64,000 nt of DNA from Bordetella parapertussis (GCA_945866125.1 CAMBFZ010000008.1:70576-134575), one strand, 5' to 3'; shown: positions 42,889-52,991, counted from the stretch's first letter. Numbers and translations: made by a program. Notes: generated by a model from the letters alone, not told the origin.

Positions 42889-43767
42889 ATGCCGCCACTG
42901 ACTCTCGACCAGATCACCGTCATCACCGTGACCTACAACAGCGCACACTGCGTGCCTGCGCTAGCGCTTGCCTTGCGGTCGTTGCCCCATGTGGTGGTGG
43001 TCGATAACGGCAGCGAAGACGACATCACCACACAATTAAACAGCGCGCTGCCTAACGCGACGCTGCTGCGCAATCCGCGCAACCTAGGCTTTGGTGCGGC
43101 AAATAATCGTGCACTGGCCAGCGTCACTACGCCTTACGCACTGCTGATTAACCCTGACTGTTTGCCTACACCGGCTTTTTTTGATGGCATGCTGGAGGCC
43201 GCTCGCGCCTTCCCTGATGCGGCCATCATCGCGCCGCACCTGATGCGCCGCAACGGTAGTGCCGAACTCAGCTACCGCTGGCCTGCAACACACTGGACCT
43301 CGTTTGGCGTGCAGGCAGACGGCCCCTGCTGCGTTGGCTTTGTCTGCGGAGCCGTCATGCTGATCAATAGGGACGCGATGCAAGATATCGGGTTTTTCGA
43401 CGAGACGTTTTTTCTGTATTACGAAGATGAAGATTTATGCCAGCGTGTGTTTGAACACGGCAAGCAAATTGTGCTGGTGCCCAGTGTCGAGATCACCCAT
43501 CTGTCGCGCGGCTCCGTAAAGGGGCCGAGCCCGCTGCGGTCGGAATTTGTGCGCGGCTATCATCATGCCCAATCCAAGCTGATCTTTGAGCACAAGCATG
43601 TCGGCGAAGAGCAAGCCGCACGCTTGCGCTGGATCACACTGGCGTTGGCCCTGCTGACGCTGGTGCCCCGCGTACTGCTGCCGCAGCCGCGCTATCTGGC
43701 GCGCCTGTGCGGACGCATTGCGGGTTTATGCCGCGCTTACCCGCGTGGCAATCTGCCCATCAAATAA
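42889..43767 (+). CDS. Glycosyltransferase family 2, rhamnosyltransferase-like
   Basis: A 292-residue GT-A enzyme. ITVTYNSAHCVPAL begins the nucleotide-binding domain, VVVVDNGSEDD and LINPDC form the DxD-like region, and FLYYEDEDLCQRVFEHGKQIVLVP is the catalytic ED motif block seen in WbbL-type rhamnosyltransferases. A hydrophobic segment near residues 245-265 may sit on the membrane. It ends the plus-strand glycan run. Its last 31 bases overlap tail-to-tail with the AhpD-like gene on the other strand. Confidence 0.87.
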   Translation: MPPLTLDQITVITVTYNSAHCVPALALALRSLPHVVVVDNGSEDDITTQLNSALPNATLLRNPRNLGFGAANNRALASVTTPYALLINPDCLPTPAFFDGMLEAARAFPDAAIIAPHLMRRNGSAELSYRWPATHWTSFGVQADGPCCVGFVCGAVMLINRDAMQDIGFFDETFFLYYEDEDLCQRVFEHGKQIVLVPSVEITHLSRGSVKGPSPLRSEFVRGYHHAQSKLIFEHKHVGEEQAARLRWITLALALLTLVPRVLLPQPRYLARLCGRIAGLCRAYPRGNLPIK

Positions 43768-44327
43768 AACTCATCGTTGGGTCGCATGCCTGTTGCATTG
43801 GCGATGCGGTTTGATAAGCCAAAAAACCCGGTGATCGACGCGATGTCCCAGATATCTTCGTCATCAAAACCGTGCGCATGCAATGCCGCATAATCCTCGT
43901 CGCCGATACTGGATGAGTCTAGGCAGACCTTGATCGCAAAATCAAGCATCGCTGTTTGTCGTGGCGGTATATCTGCTTTGAGATGATTGATCGCGACTTG
44001 ATCGGCCACCAGCGGATTTTTTGCATAAATCCGCAACAAGGCACCATGCGCGACGACACAATAGAGACAGCCATTTTTTGCACTCGTGGCCGTCACAATC
44101 ATTTCTCGGTCGGCTTTGGACAGGTTGCCGGACTCTTTCAGCATTAGCGCATCGTGATAAGCAAAGAATGCGCGAAACTCTGCGGGCCGGTGCGATAGCG
44201 CCAAAAAAACATTCGGCACAAAGCCTGCTTTTTCCTGTACTGCCATGATTTTTTCGCGAATATCGTCAGGCAGATTTTTTAACTCTGGCACAGGGAAACG
44301 CGAAATCGGTTTTACAGATGCAGTCAT
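43737..44327 (-). CDS. AhpD-like peroxidase-related protein
   Basis: A 196-residue protein of the carboxymuconolactone decarboxylase/AhpD fold. The redox motif is CLYCVVAHG (CxxC then His), with SKADREMIVTATSAKNG just upstream and the C-terminal EDIWDIASITGFFGLSNRIANA, typical of the uncharacterised peroxidase-related family. It probably reduces peroxides through the cysteine pair. Its ATG overlaps the msbA stop (ATGA), so it is co-translated with msbA. At its 3' end it overlaps the convergent GT2 gene by 31 bases. Confidence 0.88.
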   Translation of the reverse strand: MTASVKPISRFPVPELKNLPDDIREKIMAVQEKAGFVPNVFLALSHRPAEFRAFFAYHDALMLKESGNLSKADREMIVTATSAKNGCLYCVVAHGALLRIYAKNPLVADQVAINHLKADIPPRQTAMLDFAIKVCLDSSSIGDEDYAALHAHGFDDEDIWDIASITGFFGLSNRIANATGMRPNDEFYLMGRLPRG

Positions 44328-46060
44328 ACAGGCTCCTTGGCAAATTGCAGATGATACAGATGGGCATACACGCCTTGCGCGGCGAGCAATTCTTTATGGG
44401 TACCGACCTCGACGATCTTGCCCGCATCAAGCACGACAATACGATCGGCATGTTCAATGGTCGACAGGCGATGGGCAATGACTAGCGTAGTGCGCCCGCG
44501 CATCAACTGCTCAAGCGCCAACTGCACCGCACGCTCGCTCTCGGTGTCGAGTGCAGAGGTGGCTTCATCGAGTATCAGAATCGGTGCATCTTTGTAAATG
44601 GCCCGCGCAATGGCGAGGCGCTGACGCTGCCCGCCAGATAAGCGCATACCGTTGTCGCCGACCATGGATTCCAGACCCTGCGGCAGAGCTTGGATCACAT
44701 CGGTCAGATGCGCTGCACGCGCAGCAGCCTGAATGCGCGCTGCATCTGGCAGCGGATCGCCATAAGCAATATTGGCGGCGACCGTATCATCAAACAGCAC
44801 CACGTTTTGGCTCACCATGGCCATCTGCGCACGCAAGCTCGCCAGCGCGATTTGCGAGATCGGAATGCCATCCAGCAGAATCTGACCCTCGTTGAGCGCG
44901 TGAAACTCCGGCACCAAATTAACCAATGTGGATTTACCCCCTCCCGACAACCCGACTAAGGCGATGGTCTCGCCAGGCGCGATGGTGAGCGTAATGTCGG
45001 ACAAGGCGGGCCGCGATTGTTCCGGATAGCGGAAACCAGCCTCGACAAATTCAAGCTTACCCGCGGCGCGCTCGCGCAACACAATACCGTCCGTGCGTTC
45101 GGGTGTGGCATCAATCAAGCCAAACACAGAGTCACCGGCGGCCAGCCCGCGCTGCAGCGGACCATTCACTGCGGCCAGGTGTTTTAAGGGGGTGAGCGTC
45201 ATCAGCATAGCAGTAATGAACGACGCAAAATCGCCGACGGTGACATGCCCGTTACCGGCCTGCGCCAGCGCAATCATGATGATGACGGAGAGAACAAAGG
45301 CATTAATGATCTGCGTGATCGGCTCGGTGCTGGCCATGGTGCTGGCCATGCGAATGGCAAAGCCGCGCAGCCGATCCGAGCGCTGCGCAAAGCGCTGCGC
45401 TTCATACTGTTGACCACCGAAAATTTTAATGACCTGCTGGGCGCGCGTGGTCTCTTCAATCACTTGCGTGAGCTCGGCATTAATGCCCTGAAACTCAGCA
45501 ATCAGACGCTTGAGCCGTTTTGCTGTAAACCGCACCACCAGACCCACCAGCGGAATCAACACCAATGTCACAAGAGTGAGCTTCCAGTTGAGCCAGAATA
45601 GATAAGCCAGCAAACCAATTACCGTCAAACTGTCGCGGATCAAGACCACCAACACGCTGCGAATCATGTCTAGGATTTGCTGCACCTCGAGCATCATCGC
45701 GTTGATGACGGTACCAACCGACGTGTCAGCATAAAATCCAAGTGGCACATCAAGCAGCCGCGTAAACATCTGGGCACGTAAGTCCGTCATCAGCCGACCT
45801 GACACCCAAGCCATCATATAGTTGGTGGTGAAAGTCGAGATGCCACGCACGACAAAAACACCCACTACAAACAAGGGCACTAGCCACAGCGAAAAAGTCT
45901 GCGGGCCGCCAAAGCCTTTGTCGAGCAAGAGCTTCATCATGCCAGCCAGCGCCGGCTCGGTTGCCGCCGTAATCAGCATGCCGCCGATGGCCAATACCAA
46001 GCGGCCTTTATAGGGCGTCAGCAGACCGACGATGCGCTTGAAGGTGGAAGACATGCCCAT
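44324..46060 (-). CDS. msbA: Lipid A/lipopolysaccharide flippase MsbA (ABC transporter)
   Basis: A 578-residue half-transporter: six membrane helices (about 15-320) fused to an ABC ATPase. The Walker A is GLSGGGKST, the signature RLSGGQRQRLAIARAI, the Walker B ILILDEATSALD, and the H-loop is IAHRLST. The membrane part (ATEPALAGMMKLLLDKGF, GTVINAMMLEVQQILDM) is of the MsbA type. It flips lipid A-core across the inner membrane, matching the glycan genes upstream. It starts at the dnaE stop (TGATG) and overlaps the AhpD-like gene, so three genes are coupled. Confidence 0.93.
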   Translation of the reverse strand: MGMSSTFKRIVGLLTPYKGRLVLAIGGMLITAATEPALAGMMKLLLDKGFGGPQTFSLWLVPLFVVGVFVVRGISTFTTNYMMAWVSGRLMTDLRAQMFTRLLDVPLGFYADTSVGTVINAMMLEVQQILDMIRSVLVVLIRDSLTVIGLLAYLFWLNWKLTLVTLVLIPLVGLVVRFTAKRLKRLIAEFQGINAELTQVIEETTRAQQVIKIFGGQQYEAQRFAQRSDRLRGFAIRMASTMASTEPITQIINAFVLSVIIMIALAQAGNGHVTVGDFASFITAMLMTLTPLKHLAAVNGPLQRGLAAGDSVFGLIDATPERTDGIVLRERAAGKLEFVEAGFRYPEQSRPALSDITLTIAPGETIALVGLSGGGKSTLVNLVPEFHALNEGQILLDGIPISQIALASLRAQMAMVSQNVVLFDDTVAANIAYGDPLPDAARIQAAARAAHLTDVIQALPQGLESMVGDNGMRLSGGQRQRLAIARAIYKDAPILILDEATSALDTESERAVQLALEQLMRGRTTLVIAHRLSTIEHADRIVVLDAGKIVEVGTHKELLAAQGVYAHLYHLQFAKEPV

Positions 46061-49000
46061 CAGTATTCGAACCAGACGTTATCAGGGCTCAACCACTCTG
46101 CCAGCTTGTTGCGCAAGCTGTCGTCGGCGCGCACCCGCCACGCGTCAGAGAGCCGGATCTCGCTCAAGGCGCCGTTTTTCATGTATTGAACAACGATAGG
46201 GCAAGAGCCATCGCTTTGCTGGAAGGGCTGGATCACGGCACGCAATTTGGCCGCATCGGCCTGGCCATTCATCGACAGCCGCAGGGCTTTGACAAAACTG
46301 GCTCGCGTAGTCGCAATGTCCATCACCCGTTCGGCTGTGATGCGCAAGCCACCTGAGAAACGGTCTTCGGAAATTTTGCCATGCACGGCTAAAAACTCAT
46401 CTTCCTTAAACAATGCACGGTGCGCATCAAAGACTTCGTTATAGACAGTGACGTCGACGGTGGCAGTGGCATCATCAAGGGTAACGATGACCATGCGACC
46501 ACGCTGGGTCATTTGCGTGCGCACGCCAGAGATGATGCCGGCAATCAGCTTGGGTTCGCGCGAGGCAATCAAGTCAGCTAGTCGGGTGCGGGCAAAGCGC
46601 CGTGCTTCTTCAGCATAGGCATCAAACAAATGGCCGGAGAGATAAAAGCCGAGCGCGGCTTTTTCTTCGGTGAGTTTTTGTTTATCGCTCCAGGGAGCGA
46701 CGTTGACATAGGCCGGCGGCGTGTCGAGATCACTGTCGTCGCCACCGAAGAGGCTGACCTGGTTCGCCGAGGCTTCCGCCTGTTCTGCACATTCCATCGC
46801 GAAGCTGACGGTGGCCAACAAGATGCCGCGATCCATGCCAAAGCAATCAAAGGCGCCCGCTCGCACCAGGCTTTCGATGGTGCGGCGATTGATTTGCCGC
46901 TTGTCGACGCGCTTGACGAAATCAAACAAATCCGTAAATGGCTTGCCCTGACGCGCCGCGACGATGGCTTCGATGGCATTCTGGCCGCTGCCTTTGACCG
47001 CACCCAATCCATAACGAATGCGGTCGGGTGCTTTGCCCGGTTCACCGACCGGGGTGAAGCGATACATCGAGAGATTAATGTCAGGCGGTAGTAGCGTGAG
47101 CCCGCAAATGTCTTGCGCGTCTTCGACCAGAATTTTGATCTTGTCGGTGTCATCCATGGCCAGCGACAAGTTGGCTGCCATAAATGCCGCAGGATGATGG
47201 GCCTTCAGATACGCGGTGTGGTAAGACAGTAGTGCATAGGCAGCCGCATGGGATTTGTTAAAACCATAGCCGGCGAATTTTTCCATCAGATCGAAAATTT
47301 CGTCTGCCTTGGATTCGGTCAGGCCATTTTTTTCTGCGCCCGTGCGGAAAATCTGGCGCTGCTCGGCCATCTCTTCGGCTTTTTTCTTGCCCATCGCACG
47401 CCGCAGCAAATCAGCCCCACCAAGGGAGTAGCCGCCGATGACCTGTGCCATCTGCATCACCTGCTCCTGATAGACCATGATGCCGTAGGTCTCGGACAAA
47501 ATACCCTCGGTGCGCGGATCGGGATAATCGAAACGCTCGCCGTGCTTGCGGCGACAGAAATCTGGAATCAGATCCATCGGGCCGGGTCGGTATAACGCTA
47601 CCAGCGCAATGATGTCTTCAAAACGATCCGGCCGCGCGTCTTTGAGCATGCCCTGCATGCCGCGGCTTTCTAGCTGAAACACGGCCACAGTCTTGGCCTG
47701 CGTTAGTAACTGGAAGGTTGCACGGTCATTTAATGGCAGGGCATCGAGACTGAAGTCTGCCAGTGAAGGCTCAAGTTGTTTGATCGAGCGAACCGCCCGA
47801 TCAAGAATGGTCAGGGTGGTCAGTCCAAGAAAGTCAAACTTAACCAGGCCGACGGCTTCGACGTCGTCTTTGTCGTATTGCGAGACCACACCAGAATCGT
47901 TGCCTTGCGTGTAGAGCGGACAAAAATCTGTGAGCTTGCCCGGCGCAATCAGCACGCCACCAGCGTGCATGCCAACGTTGCGGGCGATGCCTTCGACCTG
48001 TTGCGCCAAATCGAGTAATTGCCGCACTTCTTCTTCATTTTGCTGGCGCTCGGCCAACAAGGGCTCTTCGACAATGGCATCGGCAATGGTAACGAGCTTG
48101 CCGGGCTTGAAGGGAATCAGCTTGGAGATACCATCGCAAAAATTATAGCCAAAATCCAGTACCCGCCCCACATCGCGTACGGCGCCTTTGGCCGCCATGG
48201 TGCCGAAGGTGGCAATTTGCGAGACCGCTTCTTTGCCGTAGCGGTCTTTGACATATTGAATGACGCGGTCGCGCCCTTCCTGACAAAAGTCGATATCGAA
48301 GTCGGGCATCGAGACACGTTCGGGATTTAAAAACCGCTCGAAGAGCAAGTTATACGCAAGCGGATCGAGATCGGTAATCGACAGAGAATACGCCACCAGT
48401 GAACCGGCACCTGATCCGCGTCCCGGACCGACTGGCACGCCATTGTTTTTAGCCCATTGTATGAAGTCGGCGACGATCAGAAAGTAGCCCGGAAAACCCA
48501 TCTTGATGATGGTGTCGGTTTCAAACTGTAGCCGCGACGCATAGCGCTCGCGTTGCGCTTCACGTTGACTCTCATCCGGATACAGTTGCAGCAGGCGCTG
48601 CTCAAGCCCAGCTTGCGCTTGCGCGGTGAGTAACTGCCCAATCGTCATGCCTTCCGGCGTGGGAAAATCCGGCAGCCGCGGCTTACCAAGCTCGAGCACG
48701 AGATTGCACCGCTGCGCAATCAGCACGCTATTAGCCAGCGCCGCCGGCATGTCGGCAAACAGCGACGCCATCTCGCTTTGATTTTTAAAATACTGCTCGG
48801 GCGTGAAACGTTTGACGCGACGCGTATTAGCCAGCATCTCGCCTTCCGCGATACAGGTGCGGGCTTCGTGCGCGGTAAATTCTTTTTTCTCGAGAAACTG
48901 CACCGGATGAGTGGCCACTACCGGTAGCTGTAAGCGGGCAGCGAGCTGCGTTAATTCACGTAGCAGGCTTTCGGTAGCAGGATTGCCGCCACGCTGCACC

Positions 49001-49524
49001 TCAATATAAAAATGGCCGGGGAAAATCGCCGCCCAGCGGCGGGCGCAACGCTCCGCCAAGGCAGCATTACCATTTTCTAGGGCGCAGCCAATATCACCCA
49101 AATGAAAACCGGACAGCGCAATGAGACCCTGTTTGATCGTCAGATTTTCAAGCCATTCAATGCGCAGCTCCGCGCGACCACGATGCAGATTGCTTAGCCA
49201 GGCTTGCGAAATGAGCTCGCATAATTGTAAATAGCCGTCCGCATTTTTGGCTAATAGCAGCAACCGAAATGGTTTGTCGCGGTCGTCATCGTTCGTGATC
49301 CAGACATCACAACCAATGACGGGCTTGATACCTTTGCTGCGAGCAGCTTTATAAAATTTGACCATGCCAAACAGATTGGCCAAATCGGTGATGGCCAGCG
49401 CCGGCTGGCTGTCAGCCGCCGCTGCCTCAACGACGTCATCAATACGCACGAGTCCATCAGCGATCGAAAATTCCGAATGCAAGCGTAAATGGATAAATTG
49501 GGGACTGCGTTGCGGTGCGTTCAT
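46060..49524 (-). CDS. dnaE: DNA polymerase III alpha subunit
   Basis: An 1154-residue replicative polymerase of normal length. The N-terminal PHP domain starts FIHLRLHSEFSIADGLV. The polymerase palm aspartates are in MPDFDIDFCQEGRDRVI, then FGTMAAKGAVRDVGRVL, and the HhH, OB-fold and C-terminal tau-binding regions follow (RMVIVTLDDATATVDVTV). It synthesises the chromosome within the holoenzyme. msbA follows with a one-base overlap. Upstream, trhO is divergent. Confidence 0.98.
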   Translation of the reverse strand: MNAPQRSPQFIHLRLHSEFSIADGLVRIDDVVEAAAADSQPALAITDLANLFGMVKFYKAARSKGIKPVIGCDVWITNDDDRDKPFRLLLLAKNADGYLQLCELISQAWLSNLHRGRAELRIEWLENLTIKQGLIALSGFHLGDIGCALENGNAALAERCARRWAAIFPGHFYIEVQRGGNPATESLLRELTQLAARLQLPVVATHPVQFLEKKEFTAHEARTCIAEGEMLANTRRVKRFTPEQYFKNQSEMASLFADMPAALANSVLIAQRCNLVLELGKPRLPDFPTPEGMTIGQLLTAQAQAGLEQRLLQLYPDESQREAQRERYASRLQFETDTIIKMGFPGYFLIVADFIQWAKNNGVPVGPGRGSGAGSLVAYSLSITDLDPLAYNLLFERFLNPERVSMPDFDIDFCQEGRDRVIQYVKDRYGKEAVSQIATFGTMAAKGAVRDVGRVLDFGYNFCDGISKLIPFKPGKLVTIADAIVEEPLLAERQQNEEEVRQLLDLAQQVEGIARNVGMHAGGVLIAPGKLTDFCPLYTQGNDSGVVSQYDKDDVEAVGLVKFDFLGLTTLTILDRAVRSIKQLEPSLADFSLDALPLNDRATFQLLTQAKTVAVFQLESRGMQGMLKDARPDRFEDIIALVALYRPGPMDLIPDFCRRKHGERFDYPDPRTEGILSETYGIMVYQEQVMQMAQVIGGYSLGGADLLRRAMGKKKAEEMAEQRQIFRTGAEKNGLTESKADEIFDLMEKFAGYGFNKSHAAAYALLSYHTAYLKAHHPAAFMAANLSLAMDDTDKIKILVEDAQDICGLTLLPPDINLSMYRFTPVGEPGKAPDRIRYGLGAVKGSGQNAIEAIVAARQGKPFTDLFDFVKRVDKRQINRRTIESLVRAGAFDCFGMDRGILLATVSFAMECAEQAEASANQVSLFGGDDSDLDTPPAYVNVAPWSDKQKLTEEKAALGFYLSGHLFDAYAEEARRFARTRLADLIASREPKLIAGIISGVRTQMTQRGRMVIVTLDDATATVDVTVYNEVFDAHRALFKEDEFLAVHGKISEDRFSGGLRITAERVMDIATTRASFVKALRLSMNGQADAAKLRAVIQPFQQSDGSCPIVVQYMKNGALSEIRLSDAWRVRADDSLRNKLAEWLSPDNVWFEY

Positions 49525-49650
49525 GCCCGTATTTTACCCGCTGGGAACGCCACCCACGCAGTAGTTTCAGGGACTGTGCCGAATGGCTGGGACGGCGCTT
49601 ATAATGGTACTTATTTCGTTCATTTCACGCTAATTTTCATGCTAGCCACC

Positions 49651-50505
49651 ATGTCGTCCGCATCTCATTTTGTCAATATCGCCGCTTACAAATTTGTTAC
49701 GTTTAGCGACACACTGGAGCGACGCGCCGACTTTCAGGCCATCTGCAAAGAGCTCGACCTGAAAGGCACCATTTTGCTCACGCCGGAAGGGATCAATCTG
49801 TTTTTGGCCGGCACCCGCTCGGGTATCGACAGCTTTCTTGTCTGGCTGCGGCGCGATGCGCGCTTTGCCGATATGGAAGTCAAAGAGAGCTTTTCGGATG
49901 AGCAGCCCTTCAAGCGCATGCTGGTCAAAATCAAGCGCGAAATCATCACAATGAAGCTTCCGCTGATTCAACCCGAGCTTGGCCGCGCGCCGATTGTCAA
50001 ACCAGCCGATCTCAAGCGCTGGCTTGATCAGGGCCATGATGATGCGGGCAAGCCGGTGGTGATGCTGGAAACACGTAATGCGTTTGAAGTCGATGTTGGC
50101 ACCTTTGAAAACACGATTGACTATCGGATCGAAAAATTCAGTGATTTCCCTGATGTGATTGCCGCGCACAAGGCCGAGCTGGCCGGTAAAACTGTGGTGA
50201 CTTTTTGTACCGGCGGCATTCGCTGCGAAAAAGCAGCCATCCATATGAAAAATGTGGGCTTCGATAGCGTCTACCAACTTGATGGCGGCATTCTCAAATA
50301 TTTCGAAGTCGCCGGGGGTGCGCATTACCAGGGCGACTGCTTTGTGTTTGATCGTCGCACCGCATTGAATCCGCAACTCGAACCGACGCCGACCGCGCAA
50401 TGCTTTGCGTGCCGTGCCGTGGTTACGCCGCGTGAACAAATCTCGCCTTTATTTGTAGAGGGCGTCTCTTGTCCGCACTGCGCGCAGGAGATGGTGGCTG
50501 CATAA
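49651..50505 (+). CDS. trhO: tRNA uridine(34) hydroxylase, rhodanese type
   Basis: A 284-residue protein starting MSSASHFVNIAAYKFV. An N-terminal acylphosphatase-like domain (ELDLKGTILLTPEGINLFLAG) is followed by a rhodanese domain with the active-site Cys in TFCTGGIRCEKAA, and a C-terminal cysteine cluster (CFACRAVV, CPHCAQE). TrhO makes 5-hydroxyuridine at tRNA position 34 using oxygen. An ATG at 49639 is an alternative start. The stop codon lies inside the first unit of a short tandem repeat. It is divergent from dnaE. Confidence 0.93.
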   Translation: MSSASHFVNIAAYKFVTFSDTLERRADFQAICKELDLKGTILLTPEGINLFLAGTRSGIDSFLVWLRRDARFADMEVKESFSDEQPFKRMLVKIKREIITMKLPLIQPELGRAPIVKPADLKRWLDQGHDDAGKPVVMLETRNAFEVDVGTFENTIDYRIEKFSDFPDVIAAHKAELAGKTVVTFCTGGIRCEKAAIHMKNVGFDSVYQLDGGILKYFEVAGGAHYQGDCFVFDRRTALNPQLEPTPTAQCFACRAVVTPREQISPLFVEGVSCPHCAQEMVAA

Positions 50506-50540
50506 GGCTACATAAGGCTACATAAGGCTGCATTAGGCTG
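50501..50540. repeat. Four-copy 10-bp tandem repeat at the trhO stop
   Basis: CATAAGGCTA occurs as CATAAGGCTA, CATAAGGCTA, CATAAGGCTG, CATTAGGCTG in direct succession. The first copy carries the trhO stop codon, so gain or loss of units would leave the protein unchanged but alter the spacing to gluQ. Confidence 0.85.
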
Positions 50541-50597
50541 CGCTGCCGCACCACCTGATTCCGCCCCCTCGGAGACTCACCCACCAAGCCCACACTC

Positions 50598-51467
50598 ATG
50601 CGCTACACAGGCCGCTTCGCGCCCTCCCCCACAGGCTTATTGCATGCTGGATCCTTACGCGCCGCCTTGGCCAGTTATCTCGACGCCCGAGCGCATGACG
50701 GCCGCTGGCTGTTACGCATTGAAGACCTGGACGAAACCCGCAACGTAGCCGGTGCCGCGCAGCACATCATTGATACGCTGGCTGCTTTAGGCATGGTGTC
50801 TGATGGCGCCATCATCTGGCAAAGCCAACGCAAGGCGTTCTACCAAAATGCTTTTGAAAAACTAGGCTCCCAGACCTATCCCTGTGCGTGCAGCCGAAAA
50901 GAAATCGCCGACTCACAGATTGGACTTGCTAGTGATGGCGCAGCCATTTATCCGGGTACTTGCCGTGCAGGACTGGCTGCCGGTCGCGTGGCGCGAGCGT
51001 GGCGATGTCGCGTACCCGATGTCGGCGATGCAGGCGGTATCGTGTCCTTTGAGGATCGCTGGCAAGGCAAGATTACCGAAGAACTCGCACGTGCAACGGG
51101 CGATTTCGTTTTAAAACGCGCCGATGGTTTTTGGGCTTACCAGTTAGCCGTGGTGGTCGACGATGCATGGCAAGGTGTGACCGATGTGGTGCGTGGTGCC
51201 GATTTGCTGGACTCAACAGGACGCCAAATCTTGTTGCAGCAAAAGCTGGGGCACCCAGCTCTGCGCTATCTGCATGTGCCGGTATTGCGCAACGCTGCCG
51301 GAGAAAAATTATCGAAGCAAACGGGTGCGCTAGCGCTAGACATGAGTCGACCCTTGAAGACCTTGCAGTCAGCCGCAGCGGGCCTGGAGTTAGCACTTGA
51401 TCCGGCAGACTCGCTGCCGGCATTTTGGACACACGCTGTGCGCGCGTGGGCACAGCGTTTTTGTTGA
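50598..51467 (+). CDS. gluQ: Glutamyl-Q tRNA(Asp) synthetase
   Basis: A 289-residue enzyme resembling the catalytic half of glutamyl-tRNA synthetase. The HIGH-like motif is in GRFAPSPTGLLHAGSLRAAL, the KMSKS-like site is KLSKQTGA, and a zinc-site candidate is CACSRKE with the later YPGTC. It lacks the anticodon-binding domain, as expected for GluQ. It attaches glutamate to queuosine in tRNA(Asp). It is convergent with rhlE, separated by 24 bases. Confidence 0.95.
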   Translation: MRYTGRFAPSPTGLLHAGSLRAALASYLDARAHDGRWLLRIEDLDETRNVAGAAQHIIDTLAALGMVSDGAIIWQSQRKAFYQNAFEKLGSQTYPCACSRKEIADSQIGLASDGAAIYPGTCRAGLAAGRVARAWRCRVPDVGDAGGIVSFEDRWQGKITEELARATGDFVLKRADGFWAYQLAVVVDDAWQGVTDVVRGADLLDSTGRQILLQQKLGHPALRYLHVPVLRNAAGEKLSKQTGALALDMSRPLKTLQSAAAGLELALDPADSLPAFWTHAVRAWAQRFC

Positions 51468-51491
51468 GTCTGGCCGCAAGGCCGTGGACAT

Positions 51492-52991
51492 TTAGCGCTT
51501 GGGAACCCCGCCTAGCAATGCGGCGCGTTTTTGTGGCTGCGCTGCCTTGCCTGACTTGTCCGGCTCAGGTGGGGCAACCGGCGCAGCAGATACCGCAGCC
51601 TCATAAGGCTTCAAAAACCAGGGATCGATTTTTTCTTTGCGTAGTGGTGGTCCGCTGTAACTGCGGTTGCGCGACGATGCTGCGTCACGGGTACGCGACT
51701 CACTGGCACGTTCAGCGCCACGCTCGCCCCCACGTTCGCTACCCCGCTCAGGCCCGCGTTCAGCGACACGCTCAGTGCGCCGAGCCGCCGGTACAAAACC
51801 TTCCAGCTCAGCCGGTACCAGTTTTTGCTTGATCAGTTTTTCGATATCAAGCAACAAGCGCGCATCTTTGTCTGAAAACAGCGAGATCGCATCACCCGAG
51901 GCGCCCGCACGACCGGTGCGGCCGATCCGGTGCACGTAGTCTTCGGCGTTATACGGCAAGTCATAATTGATCACGCAAGGCAGGTCAGAAATATCCAGAC
52001 CGCGCGCCGCGACATCGGTGGCCACCAGCACGTCGACACTACCGTTTTTAAACGCTTCAAGCGCGGCCATGCGTTCGTTTTGGGTTTTGTCGCCATGAAT
52101 CGCAGAGGCCTTGACGCCCTGCTTCTCGAGCTCACGCGCCAAACGCGATGCACCGATTTTGGTATTGGAAAAGACCAGCACTTGCTTGAGATCACGCCCG
52201 CGAATCAAGTGCGCAACGACATCGCGCTTGGCTTCTTCGTCGACTTTGTAGACGACCTGGGTGACTTTGTCGGCGGTGGCATTGCTGCGCGCGACCTCGA
52301 TCAAGACCGGACTTTGGAGAAAGGTCGCCGCCAGTTTTTTGATCTCCGGCGAGAAGGTCGCCGAGAACATCAGGTTTTGACGTTTTTTTGGTAGCAAATT
52401 AATAATGCGCTGCAAATCCGGGAGAAAGCCCATGTCAAGCATGCGGTCGGCTTCGTCCATCACGAATATCTCGGTCTGCGACAGATTGACCGTTTTTTGC
52501 TGCACATGATCCAGCAGACGACCCGGCGTCGCGATGACGATCTCAACCCCACCGCGCAAGGCCGTCGTTTGCGGCGTCATGTCCACGCCGCCAAAGACCA
52601 CGGTTGCCCGCAAAGGCGTGTGGCGGGAATAGGCTTTTACATTTTCGGCAACCTGGTCCGCGAGCTCGCGCGTGGGCGTGAGGATCAGCGCCCGCACCGG
52701 ATGCCGCGCAGGCGAAGCACTGCTATTGGCCTGCGCCAGCAGCAGCTGAATAATCGGCAACGAAAAACCGGCTGTTTTGCCCGTACCAGTCTGCGCCGCG
52801 CCCATCACATCGCGGCCTTGCAGCACGATCGGGATGGCTTGCGCCTGAATCGGCGTTGGATGAACGTAACCCTGATCCGTCAATGCCTGCAAAATGGCCG
52901 GCGCCAGACCAAATTGGTCAAAACGCGGGGGCGCAGCCTCGGCTTGGCCGGGATCGATTTCGGGGGAGTGGATATCAGACATTCTGTGCAT
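51492..52991 (-). CDS. rhlE: DEAD-box RNA helicase, RhlE-like
   Basis: A protein of 499 residues, or 496 from the internal ATG at 52982. All DEAD-box motifs are seen: Q motif FDQFGL with PTPIQAQAI, AQTGTGKT (I), PTRELADQ (Ia), DEAD in VMDEADRMLDMGF (II), SAT (III), and HRIGRTGRAG (VI). The C-terminal 120 residues are disordered and basic, with ERG-type repeats (RGPERGSERGGERG), and may bind RNA. RhlE remodels RNA during ribosome assembly and decay. Confidence 0.92.
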   Translation of the reverse strand: MHRMSDIHSPEIDPGQAEAAPPRFDQFGLAPAILQALTDQGYVHPTPIQAQAIPIVLQGRDVMGAAQTGTGKTAGFSLPIIQLLLAQANSSASPARHPVRALILTPTRELADQVAENVKAYSRHTPLRATVVFGGVDMTPQTTALRGGVEIVIATPGRLLDHVQQKTVNLSQTEIFVMDEADRMLDMGFLPDLQRIINLLPKKRQNLMFSATFSPEIKKLAATFLQSPVLIEVARSNATADKVTQVVYKVDEEAKRDVVAHLIRGRDLKQVLVFSNTKIGASRLARELEKQGVKASAIHGDKTQNERMAALEAFKNGSVDVLVATDVAARGLDISDLPCVINYDLPYNAEDYVHRIGRTGRAGASGDAISLFSDKDARLLLDIEKLIKQKLVPAELEGFVPAARRTERVAERGPERGSERGGERGAERASESRTRDAASSRNRSYSGPPLRKEKIDPWFLKPYEAAVSAAPVAPPEPDKSGKAAQPQKRAALLGGVPKR

